Shown here: in pieces, positions 53,285 to 61,595 of the stretch | How the letters are laid out: the number at the start of each line of letters is the position of its first letter | Numbering within the stretch: the stretch's first letter is position 1 | NCBI GenBank assembly: GCA_020635115.1 | Contig: JACKAK010000005.1 | Span: forward strand, 62,001-126,000 | Length of the DNA stretch: 64,000 bases | Reading direction: 5' to 3' | Source: Halobacteriovoraceae bacterium | GTDB taxonomy: Bacteria > Bdellovibrionota > Bacteriovoracia > Bacteriovoracales > Bacteriovoracaceae | Program-made: the position numbers and the translations under genes | The notes under the pieces: generated by a model | Seen by the model: only the letters and a program-made list of their open reading frames with translations | What the model was told of the DNA's origin: nothing | Database searches by the model: none

Positions 53285-54445
53285 ATGAGAATTTTAATTA
53301 TTTTGTTATTTCTTCCAATTTGTGTAAATGCACTCGACATTACCAATTTATCAGGCCAGATCGATGAGATTTATCAGTCACAATTTCAAACGATCTATAA
53401 ATATAAGGATAGTAATAATTTTAGATTTTTAAATAAGGAAGATAGCTTCAAAGCAGAAAAAATTATAGCGCTTAAAGACGGAATCTTCTGGATTGGGCCA
53501 AAAGGTAATGCTAATTTTTCATGGGACTTGTTTCAATTTAATCCTTATTGTTTACCAAAGATTGAATCAAATGATATTCGTTCGGTTAATTCAAATGATC
53601 ATACTTTAGGTATATTAACTAAAGAAAATTCTCTATTTCTTATCAATTTAATATCAAAAAAGTGTCATCAAAAGAAAATTAGCAATGTTAAAATGTTTTG
53701 GATGTCTTCTCAAAAATCACTCATATTAAATGATAAATTAATTCTTTATGGTGAAAATCTAGATGATCAAACTCTAAATATTGGGGTGAAGAATCTTTTA
53801 GAAGTTTATCCCGTAGGCCAAGACCTATTCGTTGAATATACAAAAGGTGATGTTTATCACACAAAAAATAAATCATGGTTCAACAAGATTACTCGCATAG
53901 AAGTTTTTTCTACCCATAAGGCATTATTGGCCAGTGATGATTCTACGTATATTATTGGTGATAAAGTTTTTTATAATTCTAAGCAATCAAAATATCTAAT
54001 AGAAAATTCTTTGATACCTATTAGTTCAAAATTAATTAGTAATGTGGGTGATCTTATTTTAATTAATGGTAAAGTCCCTGGCATTTTATCCACTGAAACG
54101 ATTGAACCGACAATCAAAACAATTTCCAAAGAAGTCATGAATTTCATTACGAAACACTCTATCGATATAGGGTATCAGTTTAACGGGCACTATGCTTTAC
54201 TTTCGAAAGATGGAAAGTTGATGATTTATTCCTCAGATCAAAAAATCTCTTTCAAATCTGATAACGTGAAAAAAATGATTAAAACATTAAATGGTTTATT
54301 AATAGAATATAGAGATAGTAAAAAAATCTACTACTCTAGTTTGTCTGGTATAAATGAATTTGAAGATTTTTCAGAGACCCAAGGAAATAAATTATCAATT
54401 GTTGCCCGTAAAAAAGATGGAACAGTAAGTGTTATTAAGGAATAG
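53285..54445 (+). CDS. Secreted beta-propeller-like protein
   Basis: Protein of 386 residues with a signal peptide (MRILIILLFLPICVNALDI). The ATG at 53285 was preferred to GTG at 53276, since it opens the signal peptide. The mature part has repeated short strands with Gly/Asp turns (KIIALKDGIFWIGP, NDHTLGILTKENSLFLI, KALLASDDSTYIIGDK, HYALLSKDGKLMIYS) that suggest an RCC1- or NHL-like propeller. No family assigned. Two bases after the small gene, so cotranscribed; expression may depend on the adjacent IS copy. Confidence 0.55.
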   Translation: MRILIILLFLPICVNALDITNLSGQIDEIYQSQFQTIYKYKDSNNFRFLNKEDSFKAEKIIALKDGIFWIGPKGNANFSWDLFQFNPYCLPKIESNDIRSVNSNDHTLGILTKENSLFLINLISKKCHQKKISNVKMFWMSSQKSLILNDKLILYGENLDDQTLNIGVKNLLEVYPVGQDLFVEYTKGDVYHTKNKSWFNKITRIEVFSTHKALLASDDSTYIIGDKVFYNSKQSKYLIENSLIPISSKLISNVGDLILINGKVPGILSTETIEPTIKTISKEVMNFITKHSIDIGYQFNGHYALLSKDGKLMIYSSDQKISFKSDNVKKMIKTLNGLLIEYRDSKKIYYSSLSGINEFEDFSETQGNKLSIVARKKDGTVSVIKE

Positions 54446-54456
54446 TTAATTTGAAT

Positions 54457-55842
54457 CTAGTTTTGATTGATTACGATTAGTTTTTCTAAACTCATATCTT
54501 TAATTGCATATTCGTATCCACTAATTCCAAAACCAGATTTTTTAACTCCTCCAAATGGCATCCAATCAACTCTAAATGCTGGATGTTGGTTAATTAGAAT
54601 TGCTTTTGAATAGAGTTTACTGATGACTGAATTCACTAAGTTAATATTTCTTGAATAGAAGGAAGATTGAAAAGAATATTCTGATGTATTGAGATAATCT
54701 ATCAGTAAATCAAGATCAGTATATGATATTAAATTCACATGGGGTGCAAAAATTTCATTTGTAAGTAGTGAATCTTGTAAATTCTGGATCAAGGCTATAC
54801 TTGGTCCAACCAAATTTCCTTCGAAAGAAGTGCTTTCTAATATGAAATTTACTCCCCTCTTCTTTGCATTTTCCAATGTGTTTAAGAACTTTATCTTTGC
54901 CTCAATTGTAATCATTGGCCCAATATCTGTTTCATGTATTTTCGGGTCACCTACAACCAAATTTTTTGCCAATTTTAAATATTTTTTTTGAAAATCTAAG
55001 AAAATATTTTCATGAATAAAAATATTTTGAGCAGAAACACATACCTGCCCACCATGATAATAAGAGGCCTTAATCAAACCAGGTAAAACTTGATCAATTT
55101 CAACATCAATATCAATGACAACTGGGGCAGTACCTCCGTGTTCTAGGCAATATTTAGAACCCTCCGGCAATTTTCGTTGTAACATTTCACCAATGCTATA
55201 GTGTCCAATAAATGAAAAGAATGCTATTTGCTTTTGAGATACTAGTTTTTGACAATCTTCATTTGTAAAAAGCGAAAAAATGCATTCATTCTCACTTGCA
55301 CCGGCCTGGTGAAATAATTCAACTAACTTTTTGCAACTAAGAGGAGTTTTTAGTGCTGGTCTCATCAATAAAGGACAACCACTTATATAAGCGCTAAGCA
55401 TTTGATGAATGATTAAATTAAGTGGGTGATTAAATGCACTTACTGCAAGACAGACTCCTAGTGGGGTAAATATAGTATATGCAAAGTGACCTGAAGAAGC
55501 ATAAGTTTCACCCATTGGAATGATGTCACCCCTTAACTTTTTTAACGCAATAATTGACTGATTAATACCATCAACTGCCCTTGTGAATTCAATTATTGTG
55601 TCTTTTATTGGCTTTCCACCTTCAGAAATGGCCAGTTCAATAAGACTTTCCTTATTTTCTAAAACAAGATCCTTAAATTTCTCTAGTGTTTTAACTTTTT
55701 CAACCTTGTTTACAGGTCCACAATTTTTTAAAAAGAATTGATGAAGGTTAATTATTTTTTTTTGAACATCTTCATAAGAATCTAATCTTAATTTTGAAAT
55801 TTCATTTCCATCATAAGGATTCGTAACAGTAAGAATATCCAT
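54457..55842 (-). CDS. NAD(P)-dependent aldehyde dehydrogenase family protein
   Basis: Protein of 461 residues, near the family norm. The catalytic Cys is in GGQVCVSAQ, the general-base Glu in CLEHGGTAPVV (usually ELGG), the NAD-binding region in FSFIGHYSIG, and the ending GVKKSGFGISGYEYAIKDM is typical. SAFNHPLNLIIHQM corresponds to the family's PWNFP/FNFP region. This wording resembles lactaldehyde/acyl-aldehyde dehydrogenases (NADP-GAPDH branch), but the substrate cannot be fixed. No signal peptide. Confidence 0.85.
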   Translation of the reverse strand: MDILTVTNPYDGNEISKLRLDSYEDVQKKIINLHQFFLKNCGPVNKVEKVKTLEKFKDLVLENKESLIELAISEGGKPIKDTIIEFTRAVDGINQSIIALKKLRGDIIPMGETYASSGHFAYTIFTPLGVCLAVSAFNHPLNLIIHQMLSAYISGCPLLMRPALKTPLSCKKLVELFHQAGASENECIFSLFTNEDCQKLVSQKQIAFFSFIGHYSIGEMLQRKLPEGSKYCLEHGGTAPVVIDIDVEIDQVLPGLIKASYYHGGQVCVSAQNIFIHENIFLDFQKKYLKLAKNLVVGDPKIHETDIGPMITIEAKIKFLNTLENAKKRGVNFILESTSFEGNLVGPSIALIQNLQDSLLTNEIFAPHVNLISYTDLDLLIDYLNTSEYSFQSSFYSRNINLVNSVISKLYSKAILINQHPAFRVDWMPFGGVKKSGFGISGYEYAIKDMSLEKLIVINQN

Positions 55843-56044
55843 AAATACACCTATATCTTTTCAGTAGAAATGTATTATGGGCCCATTTATACAAAAAGGC
55901 CATTTTAGATATTAACAAATTAAGATACTGAATTTCTGAACATTTCCCACTAAAAATGACTAAAGTTTAGACATTTTTTTCAAGTCAATTTCATCTTAAG
56001 TACTTGACTAAAACTGCCGAAGAGTATCCATAAGGATTTAATAG

Positions 56045-57676
56045 ATGAGCAGTGAAGAGAGCTTCAAAATTAAAAGATATGGAAAATATCTTCTCTTAAA
56101 TCACCTTGTTGATGGTGGTATGGCCGAGATATATTTGGCCAGAGAGTTGTCTATTAATGAAAATGATATCATCACAAAAAAAATTATTGCTGTCAAAATG
56201 ATCAAACAGGTTTTTTCACAAGACTTGCAATACAAAAAAATGTTTCTAGATGAAATTCAAGTAACCTATGGATTGCAACATCCTAACATTGCTCAAATTT
56301 ATAGTTACGGTGAAGAAAAAAATAGACTCTACTGTGTGATGGAATATGTTGATGGCCGTTCGTTGAGAGAATTTATTGATATACTTGAATATGAAAGCAA
56401 ACATTTTCCAATTGATATGGCATTGCATATTGTATCCCAAGTTTGTATGGGACTTGATTATGCACATAAATACACAGATAAATTGACAGGAAAGAAAAGT
56501 AATATTGTTCATCGTGATATGTCTCCTTCTAATGTTATGATTGATTATCAAGGTATAATAAAAATCATCGATTTTGGAATAGCTAAAGCAGAAACAAATC
56601 AGGAAGAAACCCAAGAAGGCACTATAAAAGGTAAATTTGGCTATCTGGCCCCCGAATGTTTAATGGATGGGATGACAATTGATCACCGATATGATCAATT
56701 TTCAACGGCCCTTATTTTATGGGAACTCATTACCGGACAACGCCTGTTTGTTCATAAAAATGAAATGATCACTCTTCGCAATATCTATGAATGTAATATT
56801 CCAACCCCCTCATCTATAAATCCGAATATCCCACCAGAACTAGACACTGTTTTACTTAAAGCTTTAAGTCGAGATAGAGAAAAACGTTATAGTGATATGG
56901 ATCAATTTGGTAGAGAACTTATCAAAATAATTTATAAAATTAATCCTGAGTTTAGTAGTTCTGATTTAGGTGGATTTCTATCTGAAAAATTTGATGAAAT
57001 TATTTCAAAAAATCGTAAGAGTTTAAGAGATATGGGTGAAGTTGATTTAAGGCCTTATATTGAAGAAATGGTAGATGGAATTGAAGCACCTAGTATGACT
57101 ATAAACAAAGAGGCCGGTACACAGACCAATATAAAAGTTAATCTTCTTCAAGATGGACTTCCTCAAGTTGATATTGATCATCTCTTTGAGAGATTTTATC
57201 CAGAATTTAAAGAAATGAGAGAAAAACAAATCTCTCTGGAACTTAGTGATGGAAAAAATCCCACACATAGTAAACCAACATTAGAAGAGGTTTTGAAAAG
57301 TAATACTCTAAGATCAAAAACTGAAATTAGAAAACGTCCCGTTTTATCTTCTGCAAACACAAAGAAAAGGAAAAGAAGAAGATCTAACAGAAAAAAGAAG
57401 ACAACTTTTTCCTACCCTTGGGGAAAACTTATTCGAAAATTATCTCTACTTTCATTTTTCCTTTATATTTTACTCCTTTTTTCATACCTTCAAATTTGGC
57501 CAGTACGAAAGTATGTTGATAATCATCCACAAATAAAAAGAACAATGATTTTTGCTCTTCCATTTGCAAAAGTTATTGTAAATGGAATAAATAGCAAATT
57601 AGATAATTTTATTGAAAAAAAGTTTAAGGAAGAAGAACGTCAAATTAAAGAAGAATTCAAAAATATGGAATATTAA
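56045..57676 (+). CDS. Membrane-anchored Ser/Thr protein kinase
   Basis: Protein of 543 residues. Kinase domain residues about 10-300: a glycine-rich loop in LVDGGMAEIYLA, Lys in IAVKMI, catalytic Asp158 in VHRDMSPSNVMI, metal Asp176 in IDFGIAKA, then GYLAPEC and DQFSTALILWELITG. The HRDMSPSNV wording is typical of delta-group and predatory bacteria. A linker follows, then a Lys/Arg cluster (KKRKRRRSNRKKK), one transmembrane helix (about 465-485) and a short extracytoplasmic tail. It may phosphorylate threonines read by FHA proteins such as 36649-37212. Confidence 0.9.
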   Translation: MSSEESFKIKRYGKYLLLNHLVDGGMAEIYLARELSINENDIITKKIIAVKMIKQVFSQDLQYKKMFLDEIQVTYGLQHPNIAQIYSYGEEKNRLYCVMEYVDGRSLREFIDILEYESKHFPIDMALHIVSQVCMGLDYAHKYTDKLTGKKSNIVHRDMSPSNVMIDYQGIIKIIDFGIAKAETNQEETQEGTIKGKFGYLAPECLMDGMTIDHRYDQFSTALILWELITGQRLFVHKNEMITLRNIYECNIPTPSSINPNIPPELDTVLLKALSRDREKRYSDMDQFGRELIKIIYKINPEFSSSDLGGFLSEKFDEIISKNRKSLRDMGEVDLRPYIEEMVDGIEAPSMTINKEAGTQTNIKVNLLQDGLPQVDIDHLFERFYPEFKEMREKQISLELSDGKNPTHSKPTLEEVLKSNTLRSKTEIRKRPVLSSANTKKRKRRRSNRKKKTTFSYPWGKLIRKLSLLSFFLYILLLFSYLQIWPVRKYVDNHPQIKRTMIFALPFAKVIVNGINSKLDNFIEKKFKEEERQIKEEFKNMEY

Positions 57677-58266
57677 TTGAAAAACTTTTCAAACTGTTGT
57701 AATGCCCAATTCTTTGTTGTTTGATAATTCGTTTTAACAAATTTTTTAACTTTTTGAAATAATGTTAAATTTTGTTTTTCAAGGCCCTTATCTTCTATTC
57801 TATTTTCCTCTTTGACAGTAGAATTTTGTTCCTTTGCAACATTTCCAACTGGATCCTTCTTCTCAACTTCTTTTGACTGATTTTTATTCTTTGTAATAAT
57901 TGTTTCTTTTGGTATTGGAGATGGTTTTGATTCTATTTCTTTCTTATTCTCTTTTTTATATTCGATAGGATCTGTTTCAGATTCTAATTGCGTAACACTG
58001 GTTGACTTATCATCAATATCATCTGGTGAATCGTTAATTTTTACAATCTCAAGCTTATCCTGAGATTTATTTTTTGATTTTTTTATTATCTTTTGTTTTC
58101 GTTGAGTACTGACACTGATCTCTTCTTCATCATCTGAAAAATAATAACTATCTTCATCATCTACAGTAAATTCGGCCCCAGAATCTTCGGCCATCGACTG
58201 AAAAGTGATGATTAATAATAATATAAAGAAACTAATCTTTAATTGGAATTGGTTTTCTTTCTTCAT
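57673..58266 (-). CDS. Secreted charged low-complexity protein
   Basis: Protein of 197 residues: signal peptide (MKKENQFQLKISFFILLLIITFQSMA), then an acidic stretch (DDEDSYYFSDDEEE), a Lys/Glu/Ser-rich low-complexity centre, and a C-terminal amphipathic helix (KFVKTNYQTTKNWALQQFEKF). No family. ATG at 58266 lies within the 3' end of the upstream thioesterase gene (35-base overlap), so it is translationally coupled. Convergent with the kinase gene. Confidence 0.55.
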   Translation of the reverse strand: MKKENQFQLKISFFILLLIITFQSMAEDSGAEFTVDDEDSYYFSDDEEEISVSTQRKQKIIKKSKNKSQDKLEIVKINDSPDDIDDKSTSVTQLESETDPIEYKKENKKEIESKPSPIPKETIITKNKNQSKEVEKKDPVGNVAKEQNSTVKEENRIEDKGLEKQNLTLFQKVKKFVKTNYQTTKNWALQQFEKFFN

Positions 58267-58615
58267 TGACACAAACATAAGTAAAAATACCTTCAGTTAC
58301 TAAAACTCTTTCTTTTGCAATTTCTCTGGCGGCCCAGGCCTCAATTTTAACAGTGATAGAAGTACGCCCTGTCTTTATTATATTAGTGTAACAACAAAGT
58401 GTATCTCCTACAAAAACAGGTAAATGAAAAATCATTGAATCTACTGCAACAGTAACAACTCTTTTTCTTGCAAATTTCTTTGTGGCAATACCACCGGCAA
58501 TATCCATTTGCGAAAGAACCCATCCTCCAAAAATATCCCCTGTTGGGTTTGTGTCAGCAGGCATCGCCAAAGTTCTAATTGATATTTCACCTTGAGGGGT
58601 ACGTTGTTCATCCAT
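58232..58615 (-). CDS. Acyl-CoA thioesterase, YciA-like
   Basis: Hotdog thioesterase of 127 residues. YciA/BACH features: LAMPADTNPTGDIFGGWVLSQMD with catalytic Asp in the GDIFGGW-x-x-x-x-x-D block, VTVAVDSMIFHLPVFVGD and GRTSITVKIEAWA. These enzymes hydrolyse a broad range of acyl-CoAs as hexamers. It overlaps sixA by one base (stop/start) and the next gene by 35 bases, giving a three-gene operon 59055-57673. Confidence 0.88.
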   Translation of the reverse strand: MDEQRTPQGEISIRTLAMPADTNPTGDIFGGWVLSQMDIAGGIATKKFARKRVVTVAVDSMIFHLPVFVGDTLCCYTNIIKTGRTSITVKIEAWAAREIAKERVLVTEGIFTYVCVNEERKPIPIKD

Positions 58616-59055
58616 TATTGGCTCCTATAAATTATTTTCGGTCCATCACTACTAGTTTCTATCATAACGGCATCAGAGGTTTTTAGGCCAACAAAAGTAG
58701 TATCATGACAAAGTTCATAAACCAAATTTGATAAAAAAGGATTATGTGAAACGATAACGCAATCAGTATCTAAACATTGGATATATTCACTCCATTGCTC
58801 TACACTAGCAGATGGATGCAAATTATCTCGAACTTCAATTCGGGCCTTTGGAAAAGCATTTTTTGCAAAAATTTCTGCACTTTGTTGAGCTCGTATAAAA
58901 TTACTATGTAAAACAAATTCTGGGCTAAAATTCAATCTTTTCATCTTATGTGCTAGAGTAAGCATTGATTCTCTGCCATGTGAAGTTAACTCACGCAAAT
59001 GATCAGGAATTTTTTGTCCAGCTTCACCATGCCTTATAAGAAGTATTTTACTCAA
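58615..59055 (-). CDS. sixA: Phosphohistidine phosphatase SixA
   Basis: Histidine phosphatase of 146 residues. The RHG motif is ILLIRHGEAG, with the second catalytic His in VIVSHNPFLSNLV; the TSHGRESM and HSNFIRAQQSAEIF blocks match SixA. TTG at 59055 was chosen because AGGAG lies 7 bases before it and MSKILLIRHG is the usual start; the open frame extends upstream to 59193 but is not family-like. SixA dephosphorylates histidine on phosphorelay or PTS-type proteins. Confidence 0.85.
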   Translation of the reverse strand: MSKILLIRHGEAGQKIPDHLRELTSHGRESMLTLAHKMKRLNFSPEFVLHSNFIRAQQSAEIFAKNAFPKARIEVRDNLHPSASVEQWSEYIQCLDTDCVIVSHNPFLSNLVYELCHDTTFVGLKTSDAVMIETSSDGPKIIYRSQ

Positions 59056-59152
59056 TTTCTTACTCCTGTAACGTGTCACGGCCAATTTTACCAAACTTCT
59101 TTTTTTTATAAAAGAACAATATTCTATAGTTAATATCTCTTTTGGAGCTTTT

Positions 59153-59707
59153 ATGAATTTACTACTTTTTGTCTTCTTAACTTTAATTAGCACTAATGTC
59201 AGGGCTAAAGAACTTGTGATTGTTGCAAAAAATAGTGCTCATGTTGGAAAAGTTTTTCGAGTTGAAGTTTTTTTAAATGATGGAGTACAAATGACGGAAG
59301 TCACAAAGTATGTCAAATTTTTCTCACCATTTGAGCAAGTTGGAACAGGTGCCTTTTTAATCACTCCCAAGTGGAGCGGACACTCTGGTGAGTTTATGAT
59401 AAAAGTAAAATTGCGTGAGGGTGAACAATTATATGCAAAAAGACAGTTTTTTAAAGGATATGGAAAAGTAAATAAACTCGAATTCATTCCACCTAGAATC
59501 GTCTATAAAGGAGAACATAAAAAACTAAAACTTTACGCTCTCATAAATGATGAAAAATATGATGTAACGAAGTATGCACAATGGGATTCTAGATGTGGGA
59601 CAATAAGTGAGGAAGGAGAATACTCACCTTACCTTAACACATGTCAAGACACGATTGAATATAGTTTCGGAGATATTAGAGAATTTCATCAGGTTTCTGT
59701 TTTATAG
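59153..59707 (+). CDS. Hypothetical secreted protein
   Basis: Protein of 184 residues with a signal peptide (MNLLLFVFLTLISTNVRA). The mature part seems to hold two immunoglobulin-like beta-sandwich units (KELVIVAKNSAHVGKVFRVEVFL-type start, only the first part diagnostic; and KLEFIPPRIVYKGEHKKLKLYA, DVTKYAQWDS). The second resembles the Big_2-type pattern (V-T-x-x-x-x-W-x-S). Two Cys (SRC, NTC) may form a disulfide. It converges on rsmE with a 32-base overlap. Confidence 0.5.
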   Translation: MNLLLFVFLTLISTNVRAKELVIVAKNSAHVGKVFRVEVFLNDGVQMTEVTKYVKFFSPFEQVGTGAFLITPKWSGHSGEFMIKVKLREGEQLYAKRQFFKGYGKVNKLEFIPPRIVYKGEHKKLKLYALINDEKYDVTKYAQWDSRCGTISEEGEYSPYLNTCQDTIEYSFGDIREFHQVSVL

Positions 59708-60446
59708 TCTTCATAAGCTCAATTTGACCCATTAATGAAATTACTGCATTTTCAACTCTTAATATAATATTTGAGAGTTTTAAATCTTCATAATCATTTT
59801 GTAAAAAATACTCTTCTTCGTCAGTAGTCAGTCCTCTTTCTGGCCCAAATACAAAGCGCATTTTTCTTTTAAAGTTTATACCAGTATTATTAAGCATTTT
59901 ACGAGAATTTAAGGATAAAAGAAACTTCTGTGCTGGATTATCAAAGTCCCATTTCATATATGCATGAACATTCTCTTTAATAATTATTTCTGGAAGAGTC
60001 GTAAATTGCCCCGACTGACACATACCTAAGAGGGAGAGGTGATTCATTTGAGATTGATCAAATATTTTAGACTGTAAATAGCTCTTTTCACTGAGTTCGG
60101 CCTTAAATACGATAATTCTTTTAATTCCACAGGCACTAAGATGTTCAATAATCTTTTTCATTGTTTGAGGTCTTGACACCCCTATGGCAAAATCGATCTC
60201 ATATCTTGGAATACTTTTGATCGTTTTTATAATCCGTACTTTAGCATTTTTTTTAGTGAGGTCTATAAGTTCAAATTCAAGTAAATCCCCTCCTATTTGA
60301 AATCCTTTCAGATTATCACCCATGTGTGGTTTAAGAATATTGTTCAAATGTTGAACAACTAATTCTTCTCTAATGTCGACTATGTCACCTGTCTGACAAT
60401 ATTTTTTATTTACAACTGGAATTCTATTCATTCCCTCTCGTCGCAT
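59676..60446 (-). CDS. rsmE: 16S rRNA m3U1498 methyltransferase RsmE
   Basis: SPOUT-class methyltransferase of about 256 residues. The C-terminal SAM-knot motifs are VFGPERGLTTDEEEYF (family IGPEGG-x-(S/T)-x-x-E) and LSNIILRVENAV (LG-x-x-ILR-x-ETA). SRPQTMKKIIEHLSACGIKRI matches the family's K-x-(D/E)-x-x-x-x-K region. The change of GPEGG to GPERG and ETA to ENA marks a divergent member. Starts at 60452, 60446 and 60431 are possible. Confidence 0.82.
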   Translation of the reverse strand: MRREGMNRIPVVNKKYCQTGDIVDIREELVVQHLNNILKPHMGDNLKGFQIGGDLLEFELIDLTKKNAKVRIIKTIKSIPRYEIDFAIGVSRPQTMKKIIEHLSACGIKRIIVFKAELSEKSYLQSKIFDQSQMNHLSLLGMCQSGQFTTLPEIIIKENVHAYMKWDFDNPAQKFLLSLNSRKMLNNTGINFKRKMRFVFGPERGLTTDEEEYFLQNDYEDLKLSNIILRVENAVISLMGQIELMKTIKQKPDEIL

Positions 60447-60510
60447 ATTCAAGTTTTACTGTCAAAGTAAACCTATTGTAATTTAAAGGAACTCAATATA
60501 TTTTTTTCAT

Positions 60511-60528
60511 TTATACTTGCAAGTATAA
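60511..60528. promoter_or_regulatory. 18-bp perfect palindrome over a TATAAT box
   Basis: TTATACTTGCAAGTATAA is perfectly self-complementary and contains, overlapping its right half, TATAAT (60524-60529). It lies in the 122-base divergent gap between rsmE and the TPR gene, 40 bases before the latter's ATG. An operator over the promoter of the TPR-MotB-like operon is the simplest reading. Confidence 0.5.
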
Positions 60529-60568
60529 TTTTTATCGCATAAATAAACTCTTTATAGAGGGAAGATCC

Positions 60569-61495
60569 ATGGGCAATAACTCACATTTTTCTAGATTAAT
60601 TGAACTCTCGTTGAATGAACTCACAGTTATCAAAGTTACAAAAGATATCAATAAGGAAATCTCTGACTATAAAGATTATGCAGATATTTTAAGATTTTAT
60701 CTTTCAGGTAATATTGAAAAATTGAGAAAGAAAGTTGATCAATTAGAAAAAGAATGTCCTCAAACATTGATGGCCCAATTAGGTAGACTGAGATTACAAA
60801 CTCGGTTGAATGAAGTCGATGATGAGTTAATTAAAAATTTAGAAGAAAAAATTGAATCTTCTGATCACCTCAATGATTATAAAGGTGAGGTTTATTTTGT
60901 TATCGGACAAGCATTTGCTGTAAAAAAAGAATATAAATTGGCAAAAGATACATTCTACAAGGCCTATGAATCTTTAAAAGAATTAGGTTCAAGTAAGAAA
61001 GCAAATAAGGCGTTGCTTAATAGTATAGTAAGTGAAAATTTATTAGATAAGAATAAAAATTTCAACCTTGAATATAACTATATTGTTAATCGTTCCCTTG
61101 CCTTAGGTGATACAGACATGGCCGGTATAGCAACTGCTAATATGGCCAAAGAGTATTATGAAATAGGTTCTTTCATAGTTGCGATAAAATATTTTACGCA
61201 AGCTTTAGAATATATGAAAAATGATCGAGGCACATCACATTACTACTTAACAATGGCCCATAGGGCCCTGGCGTATCTGAAGTCCGGTGAGATTGACAAA
61301 GGACTCACCGATTATGAAATGGCCAAGATTGCTCCGTTTAAAGTAGTTAAAGAATTTTTGAATGATATTCAAACCTACCTTATTGAAAACAGATCAGATC
61401 ACAAAATTTCAGACTATATACTGAACGCGAGTGGTGTACAAAAAATTAGCGCAAAAAACTTAGACAATAATATTCTAAACTCCTCAAATTATTAG
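60569..61495 (+). CDS. TPR-repeat protein
   Basis: Protein of 308 residues, all helical, without signal peptide. TPR-like units are visible in YKGEVYFVIGQAFAVKKEYK/LAKDTFYKAYESL, MAKEYYEIGSFIVAIKYFTQALEYM and YYLTMAHRALAYLKSGEIDKGLTDYEMA (each about 34 residues, two helices with Ala/Gly packing positions). Ribosome site AGAGGGAAG precedes ATG. It heads the cluster with the coiled-coil MotB-like and membrane proteins downstream, 100 bases before the next gene, and might act as their cytoplasmic adaptor. Confidence 0.65.
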   Translation: MGNNSHFSRLIELSLNELTVIKVTKDINKEISDYKDYADILRFYLSGNIEKLRKKVDQLEKECPQTLMAQLGRLRLQTRLNEVDDELIKNLEEKIESSDHLNDYKGEVYFVIGQAFAVKKEYKLAKDTFYKAYESLKELGSSKKANKALLNSIVSENLLDKNKNFNLEYNYIVNRSLALGDTDMAGIATANMAKEYYEIGSFIVAIKYFTQALEYMKNDRGTSHYYLTMAHRALAYLKSGEIDKGLTDYEMAKIAPFKVVKEFLNDIQTYLIENRSDHKISDYILNASGVQKISAKNLDNNILNSSNY

Positions 61496-61595
61496 ATTTT
61501 TACGAGTTTGACTTTTTTTCTCCCTTATTTAGTTAAATAATATAGATACGTTACCGAATAGTAGCTAGGTATTTTGACGTATATGAGGGAAGAAA

